From positions 1 to 46,954 of the forward strand of contig CAICTM010000817.1 of NCBI GenBank assembly GCA_903772945.1: a stretch of DNA of 46,954 bases. Reading direction: 5' to 3'. Made by a program: the position numbers and the translations under genes. The notes under the pieces are model-generated. The model was not told the origin of the DNA. It was given only the letters and a program-made list of their open reading frames with translations, and searched no databases. Source of the stretch: Seminavis robusta. Lineage: Eukaryota > Bacillariophyta > Bacillariophyceae > Naviculales > Naviculaceae. Shown piece after piece: positions 33,990 to 44,080 of the stretch. Within the stretch, counting starts at the first letter, position 1. Every line of letters begins with the position of its first letter.

Positions 33990-36679
33990 TTATTTTGATT
34001 GAGTGTCTGCCAGGCCAAGCTGATCCAACAAATAGGCATAATCAAATGCCAACTCGCGGTAGAACTTGTATCGATCACTTGCACTGTAGTGCCCTGCACT
34101 CATTTCAACCTTGACACAGACCGAACCTGATTCTGCACTTTGCTTGTGCCGAAGAGTTGCAGCCAACTTGCAAGGTTCCCAGTATGGAACCCGGCTATCA
34201 TGCAATCCACAAGTCATGAAGATAGTTGGGTATTTGGCTCCTTCTTTGACATTTTGCATTGGAGCATACTCCATCATGTATTTGAAATACTGTAGCATCG
34301 AACCAATAAGGCTTTAGTCAAACCAGAGTACATTTGTAGAACCAGCAGACCAGGGCATTGCTGAAAGCTTACCTTTTCTTCGTTGACATTCTGCGTGGAT
34401 GTGGTGCAACGTTTTATTGATGGAGTGGTAGACAGTCAGATATCAAGGCAAATGGTTGAAAACAATTGGCCTTCAGCATCTGCTTTTGAAAACTTACCCC
34501 CCATTCTTCCCACTCATCAGTGGTGAGTGGAATGGAAGAATCAATCATGGTACAAATGACATCAACAAAAGGGACTCCCATAAGGGCAAATTTGAAGAGT
34601 TCTGGGGCCTGGTTGATTGTGGCACCAATGAGCATTCCACCAGCACTACATCCCTCACATGACAGGAGATCTGGGGTGGTTAGCTTCTTGCCATCCACAA
34701 GGTCCCTTGCCACATCCACAAAGTCATTAAAGGTGTTCTTCTTGCAGAGGTACTTGGCGCCATTCGGTTCTTCATACCATTGGCCTGTACACATAGGGTG
34801 CATTCCAGGAAACAGGTCAACATCAACAAAAGCCAGCATTCATTATAGTAGTGTGGACTGGCAACAACAACAACAGATATACAAACAACAAAAGTAATAC
34901 TCACGACCCATTTCTCCTCCACCACGAATCTGTGCTATGACATAGACCATGCCACGACGCAGGAGTTCCAATCTACCAGAGGAACAGTGCTAAGAATGAT
35001 GGCTATGTCAACAATGCGGCAGAAAGATATCTGGCATTTTGCACTTACCGGGTGGTGGCAAACTCAGCCTCTTCACATGCACCATAGGATCCATATCCAT
35101 AAAGGTGGGTTGGCAGTGGCTTCCCACTGGCCTGGTGTTCCTCCATGGCATCCTTTCGGTATACCCTCAAAACTGGGATTTGGGTGCTTCCATCTCGAGC
35201 AGTGACCAAATATCGATCACAGTCATATTCTTCCTTCTTGTAGTTTGGCACATTCTTCTGTTTGACAACAACCCGTTCGCTCAGATTGGCCAAGGAAATC
35301 TCCATCCATTGTGTAGGCGTGATTAAGGAATCATACCAGACCATAATGGTATCTGTGTTGTATTCGTAATGACCACTCAAACCAGAATCATAGGCTTCTT
35401 CGTCAAATGTCAATGCTTCAAAGCTGCTCACTGCTGTTCCTCCATCCATGCCCATGATCCAAACTCTTGGAATGCCACCTTCTCGTCCATGGGCCACAAC
35501 ATGAGATTCAAAGGTACTGACACCATGGAGGGCACGATCATAGCCACCATCAAACAAGGGTTTCCCATCAGGGCCTTCGAGCAACTTCCATTCATCTTGA
35601 CAATTTGCCATGGCAGGTGCTGTAAACAAGCACATATTGGGGGTTTCTTCTCCTCTCTTTGACGTGATCCACCAGTACCCAGAGCGGTAATCGACATCAT
35701 ACAAAGTCCTATAGCGTCGAGGAGCAAGGCATTCAAGCTTTGTCTTGTTTCCAGCAGATTCTCTGACAGCTTCTAGATCAATAAACCATGCTTCCGAGGT
35801 CTCACGAGATCCCTTCTCCAGAAAAACAAAACGTTTATCCCTTGTTTTGAACATATCAGATGAGAATTGAGGATCATCCTCTTGATCAAGTAGCTCATCT
35901 TCCACGCTACTGAGGAGCCACTTTCGCCACATTCTGTATGGGCGTTTGGTTTCATCCATTGTCAGATAGAAGATGTTGGAATCATCCTGCCCCCATTCTA
36001 GAGAGCCTGATATAATCAATTTTGGATCACAAAAGATCTCTTCTTGGGTCTCAAGGCTGATGACATGGAGCTCATAGGTCTCATCGCCAGAAAAATCTAC
36101 CGAATATGCTAGTAGCTTCTTGGATGGCGACATCACTGCGGCTCCAAGGCTACAAAATTCTTTGCCCTCGGCCAACACATTGACATCCAGATAGACCTCC
36201 TCTCCAGGTAAAACATGTGACTCTGCCGTTCCATCCCATTCAATTGTTTGTAGTGGCTTGTCTTTGTTGCGCGGTGCCCTGCAGATCACATCATATGACT
36301 TGCCTTTGAATGTCCGGCAATAAACATAGAAGTCACCATTGGGGCGGGGAACAGTGCAGTCCGTCTCAACAATGCTACTCAACATGCTGTCGTAAAGGGT
36401 TTGGCGCAGGCCCTCCAAATGTTTGGTCAAACCTTTGGAGTACTCATTTTCCTTTTTGAGATGATCTAGAATTTCTTCATTCTTGCGATCATCGTCACGC
36501 ATCCATCCATAGGGATCAGGGACCGGAACAGGAGGATCCAACAGCTTCTCCTTGGATGACTCTGCCTGACGGACAATCTTTGGGTCCCAACCAGGAGGAG
36601 CTGCACCAGCATAGACAACACGGTCTTCTTCACGGCGAGCCACAGGAGGGCTCAATTTGGAAGCAGTAGCAGTGCTCAT
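33990..36679 (-). CDS. Oligopeptidase B, S9A serine peptidase (5 exons, one 18-nt microexon)
   Basis: Exons in transcript order are 36679-35049, 34972-34905, 34784-34498, 34390-34373 and 34289-33990, joined in phase to 767 residues. The N-terminal part has DPYGWMRDD and the seven-bladed propeller sequence typical of prolyl oligopeptidases. The hydrolase domain has LYGYGSYGACEEAEF, IAQIRGGGEMGRQWYEE, the nucleophile in CEGCSAGGMLIG (G-x-S-x-G-G with Cys before Ser), GLHDSRVPYWEP (Asp) and SAGHYSASDRYK (His). This fits oligopeptidase B, which cleaves short peptides after Arg or Lys. No signal peptide is seen, so a cytosolic location is likely. The 18-base exon NVNEEK lies between EEWG and YFKYMMEYAP, as the family alignment requires. 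Introns are 64-120 bases. Confidence 0.92.
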
Positions 36680-37191
36680 GATGATTGATTGATGGGAGAT
36701 GGGAGAGATTGATCGATTGATGTTTGGCTTTTCGACTTAACAACCACAGCGGTGCCTATCTTGCTGCTACCAACATGTAGGCCTTTGCAAAGGCTTCTTA
36801 TTAGGAAACCACACGAGATATAATGCCATCTCTATTAGCCATGCGGCGGCAGCTTTGGACTCGATTTGACTGTGACTCGGCTCTCATTCTTCTAACTTCT
36901 TCGAGCCATCGGTCTTGGTTCGGAATTGGACGAAGATCTCTGAAAGATCTATTCGATTGATTCAATCAATCGAATAGATCAATCGAATGAGCCATTTACG
37001 GCAATACGACCGTTGGTCACATTTGAATTTCAAATTTGGCACCCACCCCTGCCCACGACCCACGACCCCCACTCTTGCGACACCCCTCCAAAAAAAGGCC
37101 ACACAACCCCTCGAATCATGCGAATCGTCATAAGCTCGTTACACAAAAACGTCCAAGTTTCCTATCTTGCCACCGTACCGGTACCGTCGCC
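36680..37191. promoter_or_regulatory. Divergent promoter region between oligopeptidase B and SET gene
   Basis: The two start codons (36679 minus, 37192 plus) are 512 bases apart and divergent. The region has GATTGATTGATG-type repeats next to the peptidase start (36681-36722), a perfect palindrome with 17-base arms at 36946-36980, and GTACCGGTAC at 37176-37185 just before the SET start. Shared regulation is plausible but not shown. Confidence 0.55.
36946..36980. repeat. Perfect 17-bp-arm palindrome in a divergent promoter
   Basis: The arm GATCTATTCGATTGATT (36946-36962) is followed by one C and then by its exact reverse complement (36964-36980). Part of the arm repeats once more right after (GATCAATCGAATGA). 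A site this long and perfect could bind a dimeric protein or extrude as a cruciform. Confidence 0.95.
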
Positions 37192-38253
37192 ATGTTATCT
37201 TCTCCTAGCCGCCCGAAACTTCGACGCTCCGTGAGAGATATTATGGAGACAGGAATCAACATCTATGATGATGACTTGGACTCGGTGTGCTCAATCTTGG
37301 ACAAACGAGAGGAATCCGGGTTTTTGCAAGAACGTTCCGGTAGCAACGAGATCTTGTCGAGATGTCTTCGAGTTCTATACTTGTTTTTCTCGACCATGTT
37401 TCTTGCGGGAAGCACAATCGTGTGCGTTTGGTTTCTTACGTACTGGGTCAAAGCGAGCGTCAAGGATGAAACCTGTCCTGTTCAAGAGTGGCCTTATCCC
37501 GACTGCAGCCGCCAGTTGACTCATAAACAGGGCAACGAGATTCCACCCATGTACACACCAGAACACTGGAATGAAGTCCGCCGAAAGTATCACGAATCTG
37601 TCCCTGCCAGCCGTTCCAGTCTCGGAAAAGAATGGCAAAACCTATACAAAATGTCTCCCGAAAGAGATGGAATTGTGGTCACGGAACACAACAACGGCTT
37701 CGTGGCACCTGTGGATTTCAAGTACTCTCCCGGAAGAGGTCGAGGCGTGTATGCCAATGCTGTCATTAAAAAGGGGCAAAAGATCTGGGACAACCGATAT
37801 CGTGGTGTCTTTGACTCGGATTGTTCTGCCAAGGTCTTCTTGAACAAACTCACCGAGGAAGAACGGTGCAATGCTATCTTTTGGGGATACTCGAATAACT
37901 TCCAAGGAAAGGGATTCAAGTACATGATGGACCTGGATGGTCATGCCTACTTCAACCACTGTTCCTATAACGAAAAGAGTCGGAATTCGGAGCACCACTA
38001 CGAAGACGAGCTGGAACGTCGTGACTATGGTTTGCCGCATTTCTTTTCCTTCTCCTTGCTCCATTCCACGGACCAGGCTACCCTGCAAAGACGAAACACT
38101 ATTGGCTCACATGGCCTTTATGCAACGCGGGACATCCCGGCGGGAGAAGAGATTTGCTTTGACTACCATGACATTCATCGCAATGTGATTTTTGACACGT
38201 ACAGTTTCCTCTTCGCACACGCCCTTGACATTCACCAATGGTTTACTTTGTAA
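37192..38253 (+). CDS. Membrane-anchored SET-domain protein
   Basis: Single exon of 353 residues from ATG 37192; the same frame is open upstream to about 37036 but without an ATG. Residues 60-86 form one strong transmembrane helix (VLYLFFSTMFLAGSTIVCVWFLTYW) preceded by basic residues, so the protein is probably a type II membrane protein. The region from about residue 176 to 345 is SET-like: GRGRGVYANAVIKKGQKIW (SET-N), a long middle part with YFNHCSYNE (the NHS motif as NHC), and GLYATRDIPAGEEICFDY near the end (GEEIxxxY). Post-SET cysteines are absent. A lysine methyltransferase activity is possible, but the membrane position and missing post-SET region make a non-histone substrate more likely. 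It is head-to-head with oligopeptidase B. Confidence 0.82.
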   Translation: MLSSPSRPKLRRSVRDIMETGINIYDDDLDSVCSILDKREESGFLQERSGSNEILSRCLRVLYLFFSTMFLAGSTIVCVWFLTYWVKASVKDETCPVQEWPYPDCSRQLTHKQGNEIPPMYTPEHWNEVRRKYHESVPASRSSLGKEWQNLYKMSPERDGIVVTEHNNGFVAPVDFKYSPGRGRGVYANAVIKKGQKIWDNRYRGVFDSDCSAKVFLNKLTEEERCNAIFWGYSNNFQGKGFKYMMDLDGHAYFNHCSYNEKSRNSEHHYEDELERRDYGLPHFFSFSLLHSTDQATLQRRNTIGSHGLYATRDIPAGEEICFDYHDIHRNVIFDTYSFLFAHALDIHQWFTL

Positions 38254-38802
38254 AGGAGACACCCCCTCTTCCTACTTCATTTTGACGTTCAACTACCGTA
38301 GGATGGGAACACAAACAAACAGTGCAGGCAAGTACATGGCTTCCCTCCACACACAACCTGATCAAACTTTATATATGTACAACTTGTTGGTATTATGTAG
38401 TGTAGTTCCTGGATTTTAATCATCTATAAAACATATTCATAATGTGTGAAGTGCCGATGCGTCAATACTTGCTTTCGACAATTGAATACTGCTCCAGGGG
38501 TGAGAAGCTCGATTCGTAGCTGCATCCTGAGGTTGTAGACAACTACATTTACATACATTCAGTCGCTAGCTAGCTAGTACCGTACCAGGTAGCAGCAAAC
38601 AGCTCAGCAAACCATGGTTTGGCAACGAGCGTTCAGTTGCTTTTGTATTGAAAAGCAACAGAGGACGAAGAGCACGCATTGTCTCCCTCCATTATTCCAC
38701 TCGAACATTCTTGTACTGTAGATCTTGTTGTTTGGGTTTCTGGTTAACCTGAGCTCTACTGAAGATTTTGCTGGAAAAGCGTGACCAGAACAAGCACAGC
38801 GA
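38254..38802. other. Intergenic region before the adenosine deaminase gene
   Basis: No supported gene. CTAGCTAG occurs at 38567-38578 followed by GTACCGTACC. The minus-strand frame at 38604-38888 overlaps the deaminase start and has no motif. Confidence 0.5.
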
Positions 38803-40554
38803 ATGACAGCAGGGCAACAAAACATCAAGGACAAAAGGACGCAATCGAGGCAGAGGCAAAAGACCACTCTACTAGCTAGGCGAAGCAAGATGGCGACATC
38901 ATGTGGTCAAACAAGTAGAGCTCCAAGCTCCTTTATCTCCAGCGAGATAGCCATTAGCTTGGCCACGTTTGGTGTCGTGACAGCCCTGGTAACAAGAGCC
39001 ATGAAACGAAAGCAACGCCAGCAAGCAACCTCGGGGTCGGGTCAAAGCAGTCAACTACTACTTGTCAAGCCCAATATTGCTTCTCATCCATATCACCCTC
39101 CATCGCGACAAGTGCGCTATCTCAAAGAGCACGGTGGTAAAAAATGGGAAGAGTACTCCGAGGAACTGGAGGAATTTGTACGCGAATGTCCCAAAGTAGA
39201 GCTCCATGTTCATTTGGACGGGTCGCTGGACCCCGATTTTCTTTGGCATTGTCTACAGCAATACGAGGACCAGGGCCAAGGTTGGATTGGATGTCTTCCA
39301 GTCAGTACTACGCTGCCTTGGGATCCTCAGCATCCACTTCCCGTCCGGCATTTGGTCCAGAACTGCAAGACGGTTGACGATTTTCATAATCTCTGCACCT
39401 GTCGCCGAGGAGAACGATCCTTGCAGCATATGCTGACTTGTTTCGAGATTTTCTTGCCTTTGGTCAGGGGAGCACCACAACCAGCGTGGCTACTGTTGGA
39501 AGAGCTAGCCTATGACTTTTGTAGGCGTCAATGGGAGCAAAACGTGGTGTACACAGAAGTGAGGTACAACCCTCACTTGCTCATGCATGAAGACAAGGGT
39601 ACTTCCGGATCGTATGACATGAATGACAAGAAGTTGTCACCACAAGAAGGGGATTCAGCCATGAGTGCGGAGGAACAACGAAAACAATCTGCTCGAGAGG
39701 TTGTACAAGCCATTACTCGAGGACTGCGTCGGGGGTCTGCTGACTTTGACATTGTAGTCAACCAAATACTTTGTGCCATCAATTGGAGACCTGATTGGGC
39801 ATGGGATGTACTGGAGCTGACAAAGGAGTTTCGACATGAACATCCTTGTGCTGTTGTGGGTATTGACATTGCTGCTGGTGAGGAACACTTTGACAAAACA
39901 AAATTTCCGCAGTTGTACCAACCACACTTTGACATGATGCAAAAAGCACAAGTGCTGGGCATACCAGTGGCAATACACGCGGGAGAAACACCCAATGGAA
40001 TTGAGCATGTGCGACAGGCAATAGCAACACACCATGACCCCGTGCAGAAAGGATATGGCGCCAAGAGGATTGGCCATGGCTATCGAATGACAGAATCCTT
40101 GGAACTGATGAACCAATTGGCAATGAAAAGGATACATGTCGAGATATGTCCAACGTCGTCCGTCGAGACGGGAGGATGGATCTTTGATGTGCCCGATGGG
40201 GGGACTGAGGGGCAAACGAATGTCAGGAAGAAAAAGCCTTGGAACCATCATCCTGGATTGGAGATGATACAGCATGGCATTCCCGTATCCTTGAACTCAG
40301 ACGATCCAGCCGTTTTCCACACTTCCCTCACCTGGCAGTATCGCATTGCTCTTGTCAAAATGAGGCTCACTCCAGAGCAACTTGTGCAAACCAATATTGA
40401 TGCCATTGAAGCGTCCTTTGGGCGTAGAGAAGAAAAGACCAAAGCCGAGAGAATCCTGCGGTCGTTTTGGATCCGTCTATCTGATGGTAGACGTTTGTGC
40501 AGCGGTATTGATGCGGGCCAACGGTTCACCGATCGCGTCAGAGATCCTTTCTAA
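38803..40554 (+). CDS. Adenosine deaminase-family protein with N-terminal membrane anchor
   Basis: Single exon of 583 residues. Metal-binding and catalytic motifs of the adenosine/AMP deaminase family are present in order: VELHVHLDGSL (His135, His137), a long central part with VVYTEVRYNPHLL, IPVAIHAGET (His392), KRIGHGYRM, HVEICPTSS and VSLNSDDPAVF (Asp-Asp near the C-terminus). It would hydrolyse adenosine to inosine, or act on a related substrate such as a modified adenine nucleoside. The first 70 residues are an addition to the family core: a basic start, then one hydrophobic segment (SEIAISLATFGVVTALVTRAM) flanked by Lys/Arg. This suggests membrane anchoring or a targeting sequence. A Ser/Gln-rich insert lies at about residues 265-290. 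ATG 38803 is used; an in-frame ATG at 38890 is an alternative. Confidence 0.88.
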   Translation: MTAGQQNIKDKRTQSRQRQKTTLLARRSKMATSCGQTSRAPSSFISSEIAISLATFGVVTALVTRAMKRKQRQQATSGSGQSSQLLLVKPNIASHPYHPPSRQVRYLKEHGGKKWEEYSEELEEFVRECPKVELHVHLDGSLDPDFLWHCLQQYEDQGQGWIGCLPVSTTLPWDPQHPLPVRHLVQNCKTVDDFHNLCTCRRGERSLQHMLTCFEIFLPLVRGAPQPAWLLLEELAYDFCRRQWEQNVVYTEVRYNPHLLMHEDKGTSGSYDMNDKKLSPQEGDSAMSAEEQRKQSAREVVQAITRGLRRGSADFDIVVNQILCAINWRPDWAWDVLELTKEFRHEHPCAVVGIDIAAGEEHFDKTKFPQLYQPHFDMMQKAQVLGIPVAIHAGETPNGIEHVRQAIATHHDPVQKGYGAKRIGHGYRMTESLELMNQLAMKRIHVEICPTSSVETGGWIFDVPDGGTEGQTNVRKKKPWNHHPGLEMIQHGIPVSLNSDDPAVFHTSLTWQYRIALVKMRLTPEQLVQTNIDAIEASFGRREEKTKAERILRSFWIRLSDGRRLCSGIDAGQRFTDRVRDPF

Positions 40555-40777
40555 CCTTGCCATTGCAAATCGGTATCCACCGGCAAGGAAAGGATTCAAT
40601 CAGCCATTCTTAGGCTGTTTCAGGTACGGGTACTGGTAGAAACTTGCAAACAAGCTGGGGTGCACCTTTGCTATGACGACACTGGTTTGAGCAATACAGG
40701 GCAACACGGTAGACAAAACTATTGTTAGCTAAGTGTTACACGCCGCACTTTTCTTTTGGTGGCGATTCTGTACAGGT

Positions 40778-42786
40778 CTATTGAACTATCAGTGTTTGTA
40801 TTCGAGATACAGAATATTGCAGCACATTGCTGTAATCTTCTCGTTTTGTACCGATCGCTTTCAGATTCTCCGACGGCTCAACCTCGGCTCCTCGAGCTTT
40901 GGGTGCAGGTTCTATGTTTTCTTGTTGCGCATTGTCGTCGTGTCCAAAGCAAGCTAGGAAAGGTAGCTCAGGTAGATCGTTGGCAAACTCCGCTACCAAA
41001 TCCCTCACGTCGTGATAGTTGGCGATGGATGTCGACAGGCAGGTGTATCCAAGCCCCGACCGTGTCGAAGTAGATACATCACTGGAAGTTGTTTGCGTAG
41101 AAGAACCCACAACGGCATTTCCTGCATGGTCCATATCGTCGAAAGCATTTAGGACTTCTTTCATACTGTATCGCTCTGATACATCTTGATTCCAAGCACA
41201 TTGAAGCAGTTGTCGAATGGGGTCTGTCATGGATTGTTGGAAATTGATGCTGGCTTCACTTCCAAAATTGCTGTGGCTTTGCATGGAAGACAAAGACATG
41301 GATGGAGAACGAACGGTTGGCGGCGGCCAAAACGACTGAGTGCCAGTCACATGTTCCAACGGAGGGCGATCACCATTTTCGCAAACATGATGCATATGCT
41401 GATCTTTGGTGTATTTGTAGTATGGCTTCCGAAGCGTAAGGGTTTCCCAGGCCACCATAGCCCAACTATAAACCTGAAACAATAATATGAAGGATTAGAG
41501 ATTCTTGAACAGAACAGCCACAAGCACAGCCCGAAAAGACTGAATATGACTCGTCACTCACATCTGCTTTAAGATTGTATCTGTTGTGGATCAGTACCTC
41601 TGGTGCCATGTATCTCCTGCGAAGACAGAAACCGGCGAAACGGAAAAGGGAAAAAGATGCAACGCTTAGCTTGGAACGCAACGTAGCGCGTCAAGTCCAT
41701 GTAATCGTCCTTACCTTGTTCCTTTGCCAGACATGAGAAACATCTGCTCCCCTGATTTCAACGTCGTTGCTGCGTTCGAAGATGCCGTCTCTTCGACGTC
41801 GTCCCTCGCTTGGTCGAGGGCTGGTAGTTGTCGACAGAATCCAAAATCAAACAATTTCACGGACAGAGAACCATCGGGCAGCCTTCCCAGTCCGATATTC
41901 TGGGGTTTGCAATCTGAGCCAAAAACAATATATAAGCGGCATGGTGTCTCAATGTGGCTGTGGCACCCAATAATTTCCAGGACTTACCCCGAAAGACCAG
42001 GTTGCGATCTGCTAAGTAACTCAAAGCGCTTGCCAGCTGTTGAAGCAATGGTAACTTCCCCTCTATTGTGTTTTCTTCCGGGTATTCACGATTCCTCCAT
42101 CTCTTGATTCTTTGGTTCAACGTTTCTTCCAACCGATCCACAAGCAAAAAGAAGCTGTCGTATTCGCCATTTGCAAAAGCTGACTGCCAACCTTTGGCCA
42201 AACCACGAACCTTGAGAATGTTTTCATGGTTGAGCTTCGATAGATACTTGGCTTCAATGACAAGATCAGCTGCAGCTTCTAAGAACACTTTGGGGCTTTT
42301 GTTTTCTAACAACTCTGGTTTGAGGGATTTCACACAAAGCTGTTCGTGTTTGTACTCGTCTCGAAGCCGTAATCTTGCCCGTGTTCTTCGATAATTGGCA
42401 GTTTGTAGATTGCGTTTGGTTTCGTCACAATATGGTCCGCGATGGCTCTTTGCCTCCGCTTTCCCATTGCCTTGCAAACTTTGCATCATATTTCTTGGGT
42501 ATGATACGTCACTTGATTCGTCTTCGTCCCCTCTCAGGTCCAGATCAGCCACCTCGAAGACATTCGAGAAATTGCCTTGACCAAGTATACTCCCTGTCAG
42601 TATCTCGTTGCGGTACAACAGCGCAATATCCGCCTCCTCATCTCCCTCATCCCCAGTATCCCGAAGAAACGGTGATCGCAGAGTGATCTGTCCCACAAGA
42701 GAGTGGATCACAGACGAGTAAGTGATTCGGGGTTTCTCGATGGTTGGCATCGCGTTTCCAGCTATTGGTTTCGCAAATGCGCTCAT
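40778..42786 (-). CDS. Protein kinase 3 of the FRD family (4 exons)
   Basis: Exons in transcript order are 42786-41988, 41913-41715, 41616-41562 and 41473-40778, giving 582 residues; introns are 74, 98 and 88 bases, all GT-AG. Motifs are LGQGNFSNVFEV, Lys153 in LCVKSLK, a Glu in LVIEAKYL, FRDCKPQN (Asp267, codon split by intron 1), LFDFGF (Asp289), RYMAPEVL and VYSWAMVAWETLTL. As in the other two kinases, Phe replaces the HRD histidine and an insert separates the glycine loop from the Lys. The N-terminal WW block is not conserved. Intron positions differ from kinase 2 at the catalytic loop, and kinase 3 reads through VYSWAM without the microexon boundary on its right side. The C-terminal 100 residues are Ser/Thr/Glu-rich. 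Confidence 0.87.
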
Positions 42787-44080
42787 TGTTCTGTTTTGCC
42801 TAGTCCGAAGTGCTTTGTCTCTATTGTGGACAACTATCTAGCCAGTGGAATGGTTGTGGGGCGAAATATGATTGCAAGCCGACAATCGTACCGAAGCGAA
42901 TGCAACAACAGCAGCTGCATTGCTTCCAACTGGGTTTGGTCGTGTGTATCCGCTAAGAACTCTCAAAATTGTGGGCCTTGGGGGTTTCCCAATATCTCTC
43001 TGCATGGATTCTTGGCCTGCTGAGTGCTTCCCTTCCATGGAAGGGATGGAACCCAGTACCACGATTGACCGTTGGACGATAATTCGTCGACTATGTCTCC
43101 TCACGCAGAAGATAAGCCGTCGCTTCCTGCCGGTCAACATATTGCATGCAGTATGGTCATGGGTGTCACGGTACGAGCACCCAAACTCTATGGCGCAGCT
43201 TGACGTGTGAACGATACGTCACGCAAGGTTCTGTTTGTGGGATAGCACACTCGAACAAATTCGCCCAAAAGATGTTTGGGCGCTCGTTCCTTTGCGCACC
43301 TTCGTGGTAAAAAGAAACCACAATAATAATATATCACTCTCCTGGTGCGCAGGAATGACGAGTCGAGTCAAGACTGCGTGCCATCTGTGACTGAATTCAC
43401 TTTGATGAAAAGTTGAGCGGAACCAGGTACTGGTATGCCATACTGTAGTCGACGACATGGGCTAGGTTAGGCCGATGGACGGAAGATGAGCAAATCAACA
43501 GACAGCATGCCAAGGATCCCCTGGAGTTGGGCCAGGAGAAGGTTGGAGTGTAAGTTCAGGAGATGGGCCTGTTGTAGGACGGGATCAGGTTCAGGAGTTG
43601 GTCGGGGTGGGCCCAGGTGCAGAACTAGAACTTTGGCCAAATTAGGTCAAGATGAAAGTCCTGGATCTGGGCAAGGAGTAACGAATGTGATATTTGCGGG
43701 CTTTGGTGCTTCTCCAGTCGGTGCGTGGTTTGACTGCTCCACGCTGCTAGTGCTGAACTCCCATGAGCTCCTTCACAATAATAATCCCTAACGTTCGAAT
43801 CGAAGTCAATGATCTAAAACGACGCAAGCGGTAAAGGGTTTAGAGCTGCCTAGCAAGATAGCGTCCACCCGGGATGTGCGAAGAACAAATGCTTGCTAGC
43901 CACGCAACGTACAAGGCGGGGCAGAGGTAACTCTAGAAGTTGTATGCATTAGGAAATGGGTTGGTAACGTGTATTGAGTGCGTTCCGTCGTGGGCTTGAC
44001 CAGGCTGCCAAGTTGGTGAGTAGGTTGGTTGTTTGAGCGATGGCTCCTTCTCTTCCTATTTTCTCGCGGCAAAAAGAAAT
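42787..44080. other. Intergenic region between kinase 3 and the globin gene
   Basis: About 1.3 kb without a supported gene. At 43,500-43,700 the minus strand reads TTGPSPELT and PSPGPTPGDP, a degenerate proline-glycine repeat like that at 29,521. A plus-strand frame at 42872-43210 has no motif and probably overlaps the kinase promoter. Confidence 0.5.
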
